A DNA stretch of 64,000 nt from Alnus glutinosa (lineage: Eukaryota > Streptophyta > Magnoliopsida > Fagales > Betulaceae), in assembly GCF_958979055.1 (NCBI RefSeq), contig NC_084897.1, forward strand, positions 20,375,628-20,439,627. Reading direction: 5' to 3'. The notes below the pieces were generated by a model, which was given only the letters and a program-made list of their open reading frames with translations, did not search any database and was not told where the DNA came from. Position 1 is the first letter of the stretch. Each line of letters opens with the position of its first letter. The translations under genes and the position numbers were made by a program. Positions 34,516-47,242 of this stretch are shown here, piece by piece.

Positions 34516-35171
34516 TTCAAATTCTACGTAAAAGAATTATATGTAGCTCAACACAAATATGACATCTGTTAAAATTAAATATCTCTTAACAAATATGAAT
34601 TTTATAAATTGTTTGAAAAAAAGAATATTTAAATATGAAAAAAATCTCACATAAATTTATCGTCTTAAGCTTCAATATCTATTGAGCCGGCCTCATCCCC
34701 TGCATCCCCCTTTTCTAACAACTCATTATAGATATTGGATCCAGGCAGGTCCATTCATTTCAGCTTGATGGGACTCGGGACACAAAAGATTACCATCATC
34801 ACAAGGTTCGCCCAGTCTGGTTAGCTTATGATCATCATCATCATGTTATTGTTTTGATGGCATATGATTTTTATTCAGTTCAATCCATTAGATGCTACAA
34901 GTTGAACGAACAAACAAACAATCATAGATGGAAACCACTAAGCAAATTATCAGAAAGCCATGTGATCACCGAGGCCCTTTACTCTTTTTCTTGTTTTTCT
35001 TGATATTTTTATTCACAAAATATTGAGCATATTACTTTCCATTTTCCAAGTTTGTAAAACCAATTAAGAACCTTAATATATATCTGCACAATTCATCTAT
35101 GCTGCAATTTCATCGAAAGAGCTTAATCATATTTGCTAGAATGCTTTGATATACATTCAAATGAAGAACAC
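34516..35171. other. Intergenic stretch without a recognised feature
   Basis: AT-rich single-copy-looking DNA with a short (cat)n patch near 34828-34843. No coding signal is supported. It probably includes the 3' UTR of the - strand ORF that ends at 35172. Confidence 0.5.
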
Positions 35172-35687
35172 TCATCCATCGCTACTACGATTCACAAACG
35201 AATCTGATTTTTCACTTAGATTAGACCCCATCTTCAGAATTGATCTCAACGGCTTTGGACCATCTTCTTCGCGCTCAAACGAAGTTGATTTTTTGGTAGC
35301 TTTGCTCATTTTCTTGCTCTTCCTTGGCGTGCTTATCTCCTCCACCGTGTCATTTATGCTAACCGTTTTCTTCAGAGGTTTTGGTTGGGCTGCAGTTGTA
35401 GATATTGGTGCTTCCTCTTCTACGCTTTTCCCAGAATCTATGTTAGAATCAATGTTATCTTTGATCATAGTATCATCACCAATGGCTTGATCAACTGTTG
35501 GGACCTCCTCGGCTCCCAAAGGTGCAGCTTCGCGGGGTTTTTCATGAGCCATTGGGTGACTGTGATTCGTGGTCGGAGCGCCCAAAGGCACAGTCTTGAG
35601 CGCTTGTGATGCGATGGTTTTCATGATGAAGTTGAAGAGCCTGTGGCAGATGCTCAAAGATTGGAGTTGCTGTTCTCTATGATCCAT
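35172..35687 (-). CDS. Hypothetical Lys/Ser/Glu-rich protein, single exon, 171 aa
   Basis: An ATG at 35687 opens 171 codons with no break, in a region whose base composition is richer in GC than its flanks. The N-terminus has a short hydrophobic patch (CHRLFNFIMKTIASQAL, about 14-30). The middle is acidic and rich in Ala, Pro and Asp. A basic stretch (PRKSKKMSKATKKS) is followed by EDGPKPLRSILKMGSN (about 142-157). The family is not recognised and no enzyme motif is seen; most of it should be disordered. The length of the open frame and the charged, plant-like composition favour a real small gene. Promoter and expression cannot be judged. Confidence 0.6.
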   Translation of the reverse strand: MDHREQQLQSLSICHRLFNFIMKTIASQALKTVPLGAPTTNHSHPMAHEKPREAAPLGAEEVPTVDQAIGDDTMIKDNIDSNIDSGKSVEEEAPISTTAAQPKPLKKTVSINDTVEEISTPRKSKKMSKATKKSTSFEREEDGPKPLRSILKMGSNLSEKSDSFVNRSSDG

Positions 35688-37247
35688 CTTTAAATTATGT
35701 CCAAAGATGTGTGAGGGATGGTATTGGGGGAGAGGTTTACTGTCGATGAATGGCGCACATAATGTGGTAGAAGTGATTAGAAGCTTGGAAATATGGGGAT
35801 TGCTTCTTCGAGATTCTTTGCTTTTCTTAAAAGAGACTTAACCTAAAGGTTTTTGCACTTCATAAAGTTGTGGTGAAAGTTAATGAACATTAAAGAATAT
35901 AACTAGGCTTTGCTTGGAAAAATGGCATACATCCCTCAAATTTAGGGTGTTGAATGCGTGGCAGGATTGAACCTGCATGAATAAAGTTGACTTTTTAAAA
36001 TAAATAAATAAAATGAGGGGTGGTTTGAATTTTATTTTATTTTATTTTTGCAATTTAGGAGTGACCAAACCACCTCTAATAATCACCTTCAAATATGCTC
36101 ATAGAAAGTAGCCAAATCACCCAAGTCGGCCGAAGAGAGTGGCCAAACCACCCACATGACCTTGGAGATAGTTCAGACAACTCCCATTTGGCCAAAGAGG
36201 TGACCCAACTACCGCAACACATACACATAATTTTTTTTTTTTTTCTTGTAAGTGACACATGTCACATTGTGATTGGTATTGATGTGATTCATTAATAAAT
36301 TCTGCCAACTTTTCTAACATCAAAGACATATTTGTTCTTTTTGCTTGCATCAAAAAGTGATTAATCACCTTTTAAACCCTATGGACCTATTTGTCAAAAC
36401 CCAAAACTACTATAGAATGACATTGTCCTTTACTTTCTTGAGTAATTTTGTTAGTAGTGGTAACTAAATTCTATCCATATGTAGTTAGGATCGAATTTCG
36501 CTTTGTCAAACACCATTGCCCAGAGTTGCTCTAACGACGTTTTCTGAAGTGGCCATAGTTGTCCAGGGCTATTCCAATCTTATCCAAGGGCCAATTGTTT
36601 TTCAATTGCAAACCCCAGAATATGGTAAACTTTGGAGATGCGAAAGAGGAGGTTGTTTGGGAGAGATTGCTTCCTATTCTCTAAGACTCTAACCAAAGGT
36701 TCATTTTCTGCCGAGTAAAAGCACAAGAATATAAGAAACCATTACTTCTCAAGATGGAATTCTCCTCTATTGTATGATATTCTATCATTTTTCAATAAGT
36801 CTTATTTGATTGAAGGAAGGTTAAGGTGGAAATTCCTTTTGCCAGACACAAGGACATCTTTATGTAGCCATATGCCCAGCCAGTTATGAGATTCACAGGC
36901 ACAAACTTACCTTAGGTGATTCAGGAAGCTAGTTAGTTCAACAGAGGATAGGCATTCATGAGACATTCCACACTGAAATGATGGCAATTCACAATGTTCT
37001 AAGAACAACAATCACCGTCTCATATTTATTGCTCGAGGAATGCAACTCCAGTTGATCCCCAAAGCTAACCCCAGGTGAAATTGGAATAATAACAAGTTGC
37101 AACTCTTGACTCAAGGGGCATCCATCCTGTAAACTTAGAGTTCTATCTGTTTAATAGATTTGAGAAATTTACACAGTTCAGCTTACAAAATTGGTAACAG
37201 CAGTTAATCATCATTATCAGCATGGTGGTAGATCTCTCTGACTTCAA
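35688..37247. other. Intergenic region with a GGTGGCC-type MITE relic
   Basis: At about 36000-36240 a GC-rich patch (gagtggccaaaccacccaca, with gaggtgacccaac) lies between AT-rich arms, resembling the loop of the foldback elements elsewhere in the window. The rest, 36400-37200, shows no open frame or repeat I can name. Confidence 0.45.
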
Positions 37248-40200
37248 TCAAGGAGATTTCTGTGAGATCCGCCCACAGAGACGCCAGTAAGCTCCAGGGT
37301 GAAAGAAAGATTTCTCAAATACCCATATATCACGGACAAGAACCTGAATAACATGATAAGCATTGGCAATTATTAGCAGTACTAAAAATGCCAGAACAGG
37401 AACACGTTTAATACTGAAGAAATGCAGTAAATTTGACAAAATAATGGCAATATTTGTACTAATATGTGTCTACAGATGCAGTGGGGTCAAACCAACCATG
37501 AGATCTTACCAGGGAAACCTACAAGGATGATTGACCCCATAAAAATACCTTTTCATCCCACCTATTAATTCGTTATAATAAACACACACTGCGATTTAAA
37601 ATTTGTATTTCCTACCATTATGATTGCTCAAATTGATATATATGTTTGCCCATGTTAGAAATAGGGTGCCCGAATTCAGGATGCTTAGCCACTCTTCAAA
37701 CTAAAGAAAAAGCTAAATAAAGGACTGTTAAATAAAAATTGGCATCACCACCAACAAAAATAAAACCGATTAATATTACCTCCTTAACTTTATCTCCAGC
37801 TACAACAGAACCGTTTGAATCATAGGCTTCAAACTTCTGCAAGTACACACATGTAACTAAAAATTTTACAAAATTCTCAAGAGATTAACATATTTCAACA
37901 ATCAAAGCAAGAGACATATGGATGCTGAAACCAGACCACAGATATAAAGCAAAACAAGGATATATAAAAGTTGGTTCGATGATTTTATTTCAACGAGACG
38001 TCCAATTGCCCTCTTATATGGACATTGTAAAACAACATATATGATATGCCATACCACAAATACAACAACAGCATAATCATAACACCATTAAGTTTTATAT
38101 AATACCAAGTAATTAAAGGTATCAAATACCAAAGAGTTTAGTTATTGCTCGTATGTTTTATACTTTAGTCAACCTATTGCCACAGATCAACACCACCTTT
38201 GCTGACCAACAATGGTTGTAAACTTGCAGAAAACTGTCAAAAGGTCCGCACAAGGTTTAATCTGCTTTAAGTTTTCCAGAACTAAGATGTTTCTCACCTA
38301 GGTTAGGGTACACCCAAGCTTTGCATGGTACAACCATAATAAAAAGAGGAAATTTAGACCATATTAAGTTCACCTGCTTAGTCAGAAACTCGAGTGTGAG
38401 TTGAATGAAAACTTTGCTGAGGTCATTGCGATCAACACCAATCTGTAAATTTTTTTTTTTTAAAAAAAAAAAAAAAAGAAAGAAAAGAAGAAAGGCATGC
38501 TATAAGTTCAATGTAAAGAAAAAGGAAAATTGTAGAATGGATGGGCATATCATTTGCAACTCTGCGTTTTACAGTTCCAAGTTGGGGATAGATCATTCTA
38601 AACAGATAAAATTTAATTTGCATTACATACATGACGGTTTTATAAAATAAATAAGAATGACAATTGCAAACATTCAATCCTAGCAACTATTCAACAGATG
38701 TATAGTTTTAACTCAACATATAATATATCATTTCAGTTAGGGGTGGGTATCGGTTCGGTTATTGGTGTTTTCGGTTCTGTTACCGACAAAGTCAATTTTT
38801 TTTTTTTTTATAAGTAAGCAATAGTTTATTGAAAAAAAAGCGTAAAGCGCCCCAAGTACACAGATAATATACACAGGAGAGCCAAAGTTGACCCGCAAAA
38901 ACACAACAAAACCCTAGAAGCTAAAACTTAGAAACCGAAATAACACCCAAAAAACAACCCACAAAAGAACCCAAGCAACGTGCCCACAAAAAAACCAAGA
39001 AAACCACATAAAAATCTAAAGAGCACTTGAGGAACAGCCCACAAACCCCCAAGGCATATAACCCTACAACATGTGGGCCTTGCCTTTCCTACACCTAGAA
39101 GAAGCTTTAATGTCGCCGTAATTGACGGAACTTTGCAGATTCCGAAGCTCCCTCTTTCCTTTGCACTTCCTCTTCCCTTCGCACTTATGGCGTTCAATCA
39201 TCTTGCCCCATATCGTCCTGAACCTCTTGCTGTGATCCTCAATCACCGCGTACATCGCGGACACCCTCTCCCAAAGCTCATCGCCCTTCTTCCAAGCCTC
39301 CTTCTCCCAATTGTAGAAATAAACAAAATGTGAATCCTGGATTTGGGAGAGGCCCATACCGTCCTCCTGAGACGAAGCACTATGACAGGAGTTGACAAAT
39401 CCCATCTCGAGAGTCATTCTCTGGAAGCACTGTAGCCTTCTTCAAAGGGAGATCCCACTCCGGCGTTGACTTTTCACCCAACTCAGCCAAAGAGATCGGG
39501 ATAGCCCCAGGAACTGTCAACAACGAGATCTTCGGCATCTGAGGACTCCCAAGCGAAACCGACAACGCCATACCCACACCATCTAAACTGACAAAGTCGG
39601 TTAATTCACCAATTTTAGTTCAACAACCTTTAATTTCGATATTTTCGGTTAAAACAATTAAATCGGTTAAAAGACGGTCGGTTAAGTCGGTTAAAAACCT
39701 GTGAGCAGGAGTATTTGTGTAGAGTTTCCTCTACCCATTTCTTAGAATCGATTAAAAGTCGGTTATTCCTTACTGTATAGTGTCAGTTCGGTCGGTTATA
39801 AGTCTGTTTGGTTCGGTTAACCGGAAAAAAAATAAATAAATAAATTCAACCAACTAACGGACCAAAATAAGTCAGTAGAGGTGGTAGGCGGTTGGTAGGC
39901 GGTAGTTGGATGTTTTGCCCACTCCTAATTTCAGGTCAGTAATTCAGGTGGTAAGTAAAAATACTGTAGACTGGTCCACAACAGTCGCAGCAAATTGAAT
40001 GGTATTTATCAAATAGGATCAAACTTCAACAATACGATTCCATTGGTGCCTCACCATTCGCAAGTCACCAGCATCTGCCCCACCCTCTGCATCACTGCCT
40101 ATCTAAATATAGATATGTATGGAAAAGGCAGTTGGGGCAGCTTTTGTCCTGCCATCCTGATGTTAGAAATCCTCTTTAATTTATATTAAACTAAACTGTC

Positions 40201-41187
40201 CATAAAATAAATCACATATACAAGTACTTACCAGACGAGCTCGCAAAGTTCGTATCTTAACAACTGGTTCGACCATTTCCCAATAAACCTTGCTCCACAC
40301 GGATTCTCTTTGTTTAATTTCACTTTTGAGTGCCTGTGAAGAAGAATACCGAAAACATCTCAAGATTTAAATTATAAGCTCTAAAGGCTGAGAGTAGCTT
40401 AACTGAAGTAGACAATATATAAAACCTTACAAAAGCAGCAGTGCTGCAGCAGGTGAATAAAAAAGAAGCTTACAGAGTACATTCTTTCAGTAACTGCTTT
40501 CCTTAATGATGTTTTGTCTCCATTTGCCATTAGAGTGTTTATCTGGAAAAAGAATAAAAAATTTCTGCATTGGGCACAAAAGTCCAATAAACCAATGATA
40601 TACGAGAACTTAAATTATTTACCTATAGGTATTAATTTTAGTTAAAACACTGCAGTTATAGATGGCACTCCCAACTTAACTTCATTTCCAACCCAAATCT
40701 TTTGTTTTGCCTTTTTCCAGTCCTTGCTTTCTAAAAAGCATCTATACCATTTCTTTCTTGCAAAGACTCAGATTTTGAATAGAATTGCATAGCATAACTG
40801 GTAGAAATGTAATGGCAGGCCAAATCTCAAGAACATACCAAAAGCATACCTCCTTGTACAAATTTATGGCCTCATTGTAAAACTTCTGCTTTGAGTATCC
40901 AGATTTTCTTAATTTGGAAACTGCATAGGCATTTTTAAGCTGCAAATAAGAAAATCAGAAATTTAATTCAGTTGAAAATATTTCTTTACTGAGCCTAGGC
41001 GTTACATAATCTACATCCTTACGTTGTAGTTGATTCACATTCCCATGATGCCATGATAAACACATCCAAATCCAAATAAAGAAATTTGTAAGCAACTGAT
41101 GGTGCAAAAATCATCATCACATAGTGGAGCAAACACGGCATTAAAAGGAGAAGGCTAGGGTCAAGTGATTAACTCATCCCATAGCCC

Positions 41188-41223
<36 letters not shown>

Positions 41224-44200
41224 TTAAAAAAGTCATAGCACATACGCAATATTTGAGCGCATACCAACGAGAGCAAGTAGAAGGGAAAAAATTAGCTACA
41301 GAGAGAGAGAGAGAGAGAGTTTAAAAAAGTCACAGCACATACGCAATATTTGAGCGCATACCAATGACAGCAAGTAGAAGGGAAAAAATTAGCCTCAACA
41401 GATCCTGAGAATAAGTTGAAGTATAAGAAAGAAAAGTACTACGAACTAATTATAAACAGGCATGCATGAGTATCACCTCTAAACAGATATCCTTTTTCGT
41501 AATTCTTCAACCAAATTTGTAAACAGTAAATGGGACAAAAACCATTGTAGCATAGTGGACCAGGCATCTAACCGAAAGGGAAGACTGGGTCTCAGGCTAT
41601 TATTACCATAAATAAAAAAGAAAATGATTGGAAAAAAGGGAATGACAGAACATGGAATTTTGATGATCACATCAATTATAGCTTACTATGATAGGAAAAA
41701 GAAGCAAAAATACATCCAGGAAACAGTTTGAAATATAAGACAGACAATTGTCAACTAATTATAAGTGGCACACAAGAATGTCACCTCCAGAATAACATCC
41801 TCTTTTGTTCTTTTCCAACCACTTCTTGTGAACCATCTGACACATAAAAACATGAAAAGTCTGAACAGCAGGACAGACATATATGCTTTATGCTAAATGA
41901 TCAGTAACTATAGAATGTACATGGTTTGAAAGAAAAATGCACTTTGGGTTTCCAACTGAGTCTGAATGAAATGGCTAAATGAAATACCATACAAATGGAA
42001 GCACCAGCATGAAACATCAAATGTGAAAAATCCCTGGGACAAAGATGTACGTGGGACACTCCTACATGTTCAATTAAGGTGCTGGACACTTGTTGAAAGT
42101 CAGATATATGACAGAGTCAAGTCCCAGGGCACAATCCTTTTTTCCCTTGATTAGGAGTTCAAAATTTTTTCTGTTGCCAAAACATTTATTTTAACTCGAC
42201 TCAGCTAAGCCTTAATCCCAATTAAGCTGGAGTAAGATCCATAGATCCTTTTTTAACCAATTGAGGTAGCCCGCATGTATCTTGTTATACCAGTTTGCAC
42301 ACTCTAAGGTCATACTTTTTGTTGCCTCCCTATTCATTATATCTTTCTTCATTACCTTTTACCCAAAGTTATTTAAGGCCTCCCGCTACCATGATTCATT
42401 CATTCAAACTTAAATAAACTCACTCTTTCAGTTAAATATTATTGCCTAACTGATAAAAAAAAATGATAAGAATTAATTTGTTAATAAAAGAAGAAAACTT
42501 TTTTTTCTAATAATTTTTTTTTTTAAAAAAAAAAAAGAAAAAAGAAAAGAAAGAAAAGAAAAGAAGAAAACTTAAATTCAGAGGAACTCGAAAATACTAA
42601 TAGATGCTCTTAATGGTGATTTCAGTTTCAGGATTGTGTTATTTGCTTAAAGGTTTAATTCTATTTTCTCTTTGACTGTAGCATGTCATTTCAGCATATA
42701 GTTTGCATCCCTCCCAACCCTTTAGGGCCTTTGGGTTTCATCTCCCTATGCAATCATTGTATTCTCCTTTTTTAAAAACCATTAAACTGATAGTGCTCCT
42801 CACCAGCCATCACCTTGACATTGGATGATTTAACTGAATTCACATTTAAATTAACATTGTCTACCTTAAACAGTTAGTGTATAATAAAATTTAGGAGTAA
42901 TGTTCAGGTTCAAAAGTTATAAACACACTAAAAAGATGTATGATGTGATCTCACAAGAACTGTCAGAATTGCTACCAAGTTATTAGTTAGTTCTATTGAT
43001 TAGATTCAAAGTCTCACCATAAACAATCTACATCCAGTTTCACAAGAATTCGTAGTGCTATAACATTGAAAAATATTTTAGAACTTGTTTAAATCTAACC
43101 TCTGCCAAAATGATATTGGTTCACGAGGTGCATAAGGTTCATAAATGAATCCAGGACTCAACATGGATACTTTAAGAGATCCCTGCGTAAAAGATATCAT
43201 AAGCAGGCGGTCAACGCATTGCATTGCATATTAGCAGAATGATGATAGTTATCACGAAAGAATTTTATTTATGATCTTTATTGAGAGTACTAATTAATAA
43301 ATAAAACTTGTACCTAACAGATAACTTGCTAATCTCCAACAAAGAACTATAAAAAATTAACTCAATACCAGTCCTTGTACTTGCAGATTCAAAAAAGGAG
43401 AAAAAAAATGTTAAAATACTAATGGAATTTTAGAGGATGCTATACCAGCATCTAACATTTCCAGTTTCAGAAAAGAAAATGACATTTGCACTCGCTAAAG
43501 GGAGAACACCATAGATAATTACGTTTATTACAATTTTTTGTTGATCATGTTCCTCATCTCTTGGTTACTAAACATAGAGTATAATCACCATTTTATCAAT
43601 TTGAGTTGCTACTATGCTAAATCTAAAAGTGAGAGATATTAAGAAACCATAATTCAAAAGGATATGCATGCTGAAGAAGAACTTTGAAGTAAAGTTGCAC
43701 ATAAGCAACAGAGAAAAATAAGTCAGTTACTCCTGATATATAACTACAACGTTACACTTAGGCCCATGGTTCTCACAGACCATCAAATTGATAGCCTCAA
43801 TCCAAACCTTCAATTTTGATATCTTCAGCACATTCAAAAGGAACATCGTAAGGACCTGTTTGGTTTGGATTTTTCAATGTATTTTGATTCTCATTTCCTA
43901 CCCTTAAGGTGAAGGGAAAATTCTAAAATCACTACTTTGCACACTCTTGTTCTCTCGAGTCTTTCTTTGTACTTTGTATAGCTTGCATGTTCAAGAGAGT
44001 TTTATCTTTTGTCTACATTTTGAGCAAATATAGCACTTATCAAACTACATCTTTGAAAATAGCATTAATGTCATCAGATGAGAACCAGCAACCATTTTTC
44101 AATCAAACTGAGAAGGAAGAATTATATGACCAGTATAAAAAGTAAAGATGGTGCACCATCTGTCGCGCTTGTGGAGGGGCTTTTGCTTGTGTAGTAACCA

Positions 44201-45080
44201 ACCTCGTGTCATTGGAGAATATCAACAACTCGGCAGCCTAACACAAACAAAAGAAGATGCTTGATACAAACAGAATCCCATTTAAAGACCTTTTTTTGAA
44301 GGTAAACACACTACTCACACACCCACTCATGGTTGAACCATTGAGCTCACCCTCCGATGTCCGATCCTTACTTATGGAGGACAAGATTATCTTTATGCTT
44401 GAATGATAGATGTAACAGCCAATGAATAAGTTAAAGAGATTGAAATCTAAATTATACGTTTTGAAAAGGTTACCATCGTAGAGCGAAGAGTCATCGTACA
44501 TCCTCGAGTGAAGTGGAAAGCATTCCGGGCCTTATATAAGCAAGAAGAAATGCTCCGCTGATTAAGTTCAGGAACTGATCACACAGGAAACAATATTAAT
44601 TGTATATACATGGGTGGTGGCCACCCATTAAAGCTACAAGTGCATTAAGAAAACCATATTTGAGGAAAAAATTAATGTGAAATAATGTCTCTAACAACAT
44701 AATTACCGTGTGAAATAGCATTTGAATAGCTTCTTGAACTACCAAGCCTGAAATTCAAACAAAACCCACCTTCAAAACACTATTTCCACCTAAATAAAGA
44801 AGCAAATTTCAAGAAACCTTCAAACTCCAATTCCCATGTTGTTATTGTTATGAAAAACCTAAAAGCTCAGCACGACCGAGCTGAATGGTCGAATACGTAT
44901 CCTTTTTCCGGCCAAGAAAACGAAAATTAAAATCCCAGCATCGTGATTTCTTTCATTTCCTACATTTTCCCAGCAACCAAACGCAGCATTTATAGAAGAC
45001 CGTACTTACAGATACGAAGATTCTCGAATCCCAGCTGTCCAATACAGAGCACGAATCGTCTGCAATCTTCTCAAAGCCAT
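37248..45080 (-). CDS. Tim44-related mitochondrial protein, 11 exons
   Basis: Exons (5' to 3'): 45080-45010, about 44552-44474, 44237-44157, 43182-43100, 41836-41785, 40939-40850, 40542-40474, 40333-40232, 38442-38374, 37836-37780, 37343-37248, giving about 282 residues. The start (MALRRLQTIRALYW) is basic and lacks acids, like a mitochondrial presequence. Diagnostic text follows: MLSPGFIYEPYAPREPISFW, RSGWKRTKEDVILE, LKNAYAVSKLRKSGYSKQKF, VYWEMVEPVVKIRTLRARL, IGVDRNDLSKVFIQLTLEFL, VLVRDIWVFEKSFFHPGAYW. This matches the plant Tim44-related (Tim44/mL45-like domain) family. That domain binds membranes or the mitoribosome in relatives; whether this one serves import or translation is open. The exon 1-2 junction is uncertain (acceptor at 44557 would fit homology but not phase). 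All other phases join. Confidence 0.88.
38738..39927. mobile_element. hAT-type MITE interrupted by a LINE, in intron 8 of the Tim44-related gene
   Basis: Ends taggggtgggta and the complement tgcccactccta are flanked by atttcagt (38730-38737) and atttcagg (39928-39935), 7 of 8 bases alike. The element body is full of cggtt/cggtta repeats. Without the LINE it is about 390 bp. The ends resemble those of the 5.1-kb hAT element at 25270-30354, which could be a related source of transposase. Confidence 0.8.
38794..39589 (-). mobile_element. 5'-truncated LINE inserted into the hAT-type MITE
   Basis: The 9-mer gacaaagtc occurs at 38785-38793 and 39590-39598 around a segment with a T-run at 38796-38809 (poly-A tail on the - strand) and the conserved LINE 3' tail (complement of gcgtaaagcgccccaagtac). 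The - strand has open pieces, 39577-39380 and 39417-39064 (HKCEGKRKCKGKRELRNLQS), in different frames, so the coding part is broken. Confidence 0.82.
41110..41784 (-). repeat. Duplications in intron 5 of the Tim44-related gene, with a decayed exon copy
   Basis: Two direct copies of a unit of about 72 bp (aaaagtca, agcacatacgcaatatttga, gcgcatacca) lie at about 41223-41297 and 41320-41391, each after a (GA)n run. A further pair links 41433-41525 with 41740-41838. The second of these contains exon 5; the first is its decayed copy, reading FTNLVEELRKRISV then a stop and still keeping a GTGATA donor. Confidence 0.7.
42470..42570. repeat. A-rich and (AAAAG)n tract
   Basis: A T-run then an A-run with scattered G (aaaagaaaagaaagaaaag), within intron 4 of the Tim44-related gene. 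It is low complexity with no other signal. Confidence 0.8.
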
Positions 45081-46003
45081 TTCTGCTCAGAAAGTAGTCC
45101 AAACGCAAATCATGAGGATGGAGAACGCAGAGAGAGAGAGAGGTTTTAATTCTCAGGGTTTAAGGTGGAAGTATGCGGTACTTCGCTGCTGTGCCAAGCA
45201 ATGGGCCTGGGTGACTGGGTCTCTGCTTTGGGCATGGGCCCAAACGACAATGCATACTGGGTTTGAACTTTGAACGACGATGCCGGTGGCTATATTCCTT
45301 TACAATTTCGAAAAAAAATCAATTTTATTATCTCCGCAAATTAGTTTGTAGGAAATTTCTGTCCATCACTAAAATGCTTGAGTAGTTCTACAAATACGTC
45401 CATTTCACTATTTTTTTTTTCTTGACGTCGCACTGTCATGTTAGATTAAAAAGAATTTTCTCCTCATCTTCTGGCTGACGCCACCCCGTACCACCACGCG
45501 GGGTGGTCGGTACTACCCGATTCGGTGGTCGCATTACCTCGGCTTTAGTTGGGGTGGTCATCATAGAGGTTGGGCAATTTTTTGAGGGGCTAGCGTGACA
45601 GTATCACGTTAATAAATTTTTTGAAGAAGCTAACATTGCATTGTGCAGTCCGATAATATAGAAAGTGGGAGTAAAATGGAGTGTCTCTAGCACTTTTCAA
45701 ATGTTTTAACATAAATGTCAATCACGTCATTGCCATGGACAATCTATAAAGTTACATTCCAAACTTGTATTTTCTTTTCCTCCCTTTTTAGTCTAGATAA
45801 GTATTCTTCTTATTGTATGATTTTTTTTCTTTTTTTTTTTTATTTTCTTTTCTTTTGTGGATGAACGCAAAGGTACTATCTATTTTGTTGTTAAATTTTA
45901 TTGATAAACATTCTGATCTAATTGATTTGGGGTCATATGAAAATATTTCATAGGTAGGGAGAGTAGTTTTATTACACCTAAGATAGGTTTAGATTACGTA
46001 AAA

Positions 46004-46052
<49 letters not shown>

Positions 46053-47242
46053 GAGATTTATATACAATTGAAAGTTGTTATTGGATTGAACTTTCTAAAT
46101 TATCTTAGAATGTTATGACTTTACTTTTATTATGTTGTAAATTCATAGATTTATTACATTTTGCAAAATTTAGAGGTAAAAGTTACTTTGTTGTGGTTGG
46201 AATTAGCAAATTACGATACCATTAGAAAATATTGTAGTGTATCATGTAAATTACAATGAGTAATGTTATATACCACATTTTTATTTCACAATGATAATAT
46301 AACAGCTTAAATTAACCCTTGATTTTTCTTTTTAATAAAAAAAATTAATCCAATGGTTAGTTAGGGTTGCTAGATCATCATTGTAGGATAAAAATGTGAT
46401 ATATATCATTATTAGTTCTCTTTCTATACTTTTCAACCATTTCTTCATCTCATCATATTCAGTACGAAAAATCCCTTTCTCTGGCAAGGCAAAATTGATT
46501 TTAGAAAATAATTTTAGAAAATAATTCCATGGTATATAATCATAATAACAATTTAAAATGGTAATTCATCAATGTCTTCTATTCTCCATTTTCACCAATT
46601 GCAAATGAATTGTTGTTGATTCAAAGTAAACTCAAATACATGTATTTTTCCATCTATGATTAGATGGGCTAGGTTGTTTGATTAATTATCAAATTTGGCT
46701 GCCCACCGTCTTGCGAAGGAAGGTCTTTATCTTAGTGAGAAAGGGGTTTTCATTGAGGAAATTCCTCATTGTATTGCTGATATTATTTTTGTTGAGCGTT
46801 GTGGTTAAATCGTTTCTTATATATAAAATCTGCTCCACTACTTTTAAAAAAAATAGAATTATCAAATTTAGGAATTTTTATATTATTCCTTTGAAAGTTA
46901 ATTAATGTTCTAACTAGATAATTTTATTTATCCACTAACTCAAAACAAATGTGAAACTAATATATTTGATCATATCTGGGATATGAGATTAGAAGTTCCC
47001 CAATCATTTGACCAAAAAAAAAAGAATCCATTTCAATACTATGTGAAGTATAATTAGTTCAAGCTTATTCACTATGATACAATTAAACCTCCGGCCACAT
47101 TTCTGTTTCCGAATGAATTGTAATAAAATACAATAAAAAAGAAAGAGCAAAATCTTGGGAAAATGTTCTTTACATCTTGCAGCTTCATTATATATTTTAT
47201 TGTACAACAAAAGAAGAAGACAGAGAATAAAAGTATACATGA
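45081..47242. other. Intergenic region with GGTGG patch, (AT)n and a MITE (46257-46414)
   Basis: The stretch next to 45080 should hold the promoter of the Tim44-related gene. A GGTGGTC-rich patch lies at about 45480-45565 between AT-rich arms. An (AT)n run is at about 46013-46049. At 46257-46414 tgagtaatgttatataccac is mirrored by gtgatatatatcattatta, a small palindromic MITE. The rest has no supported gene; the last part before 47243 is the probable 3' UTR of the exchanger gene. Confidence 0.55.
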
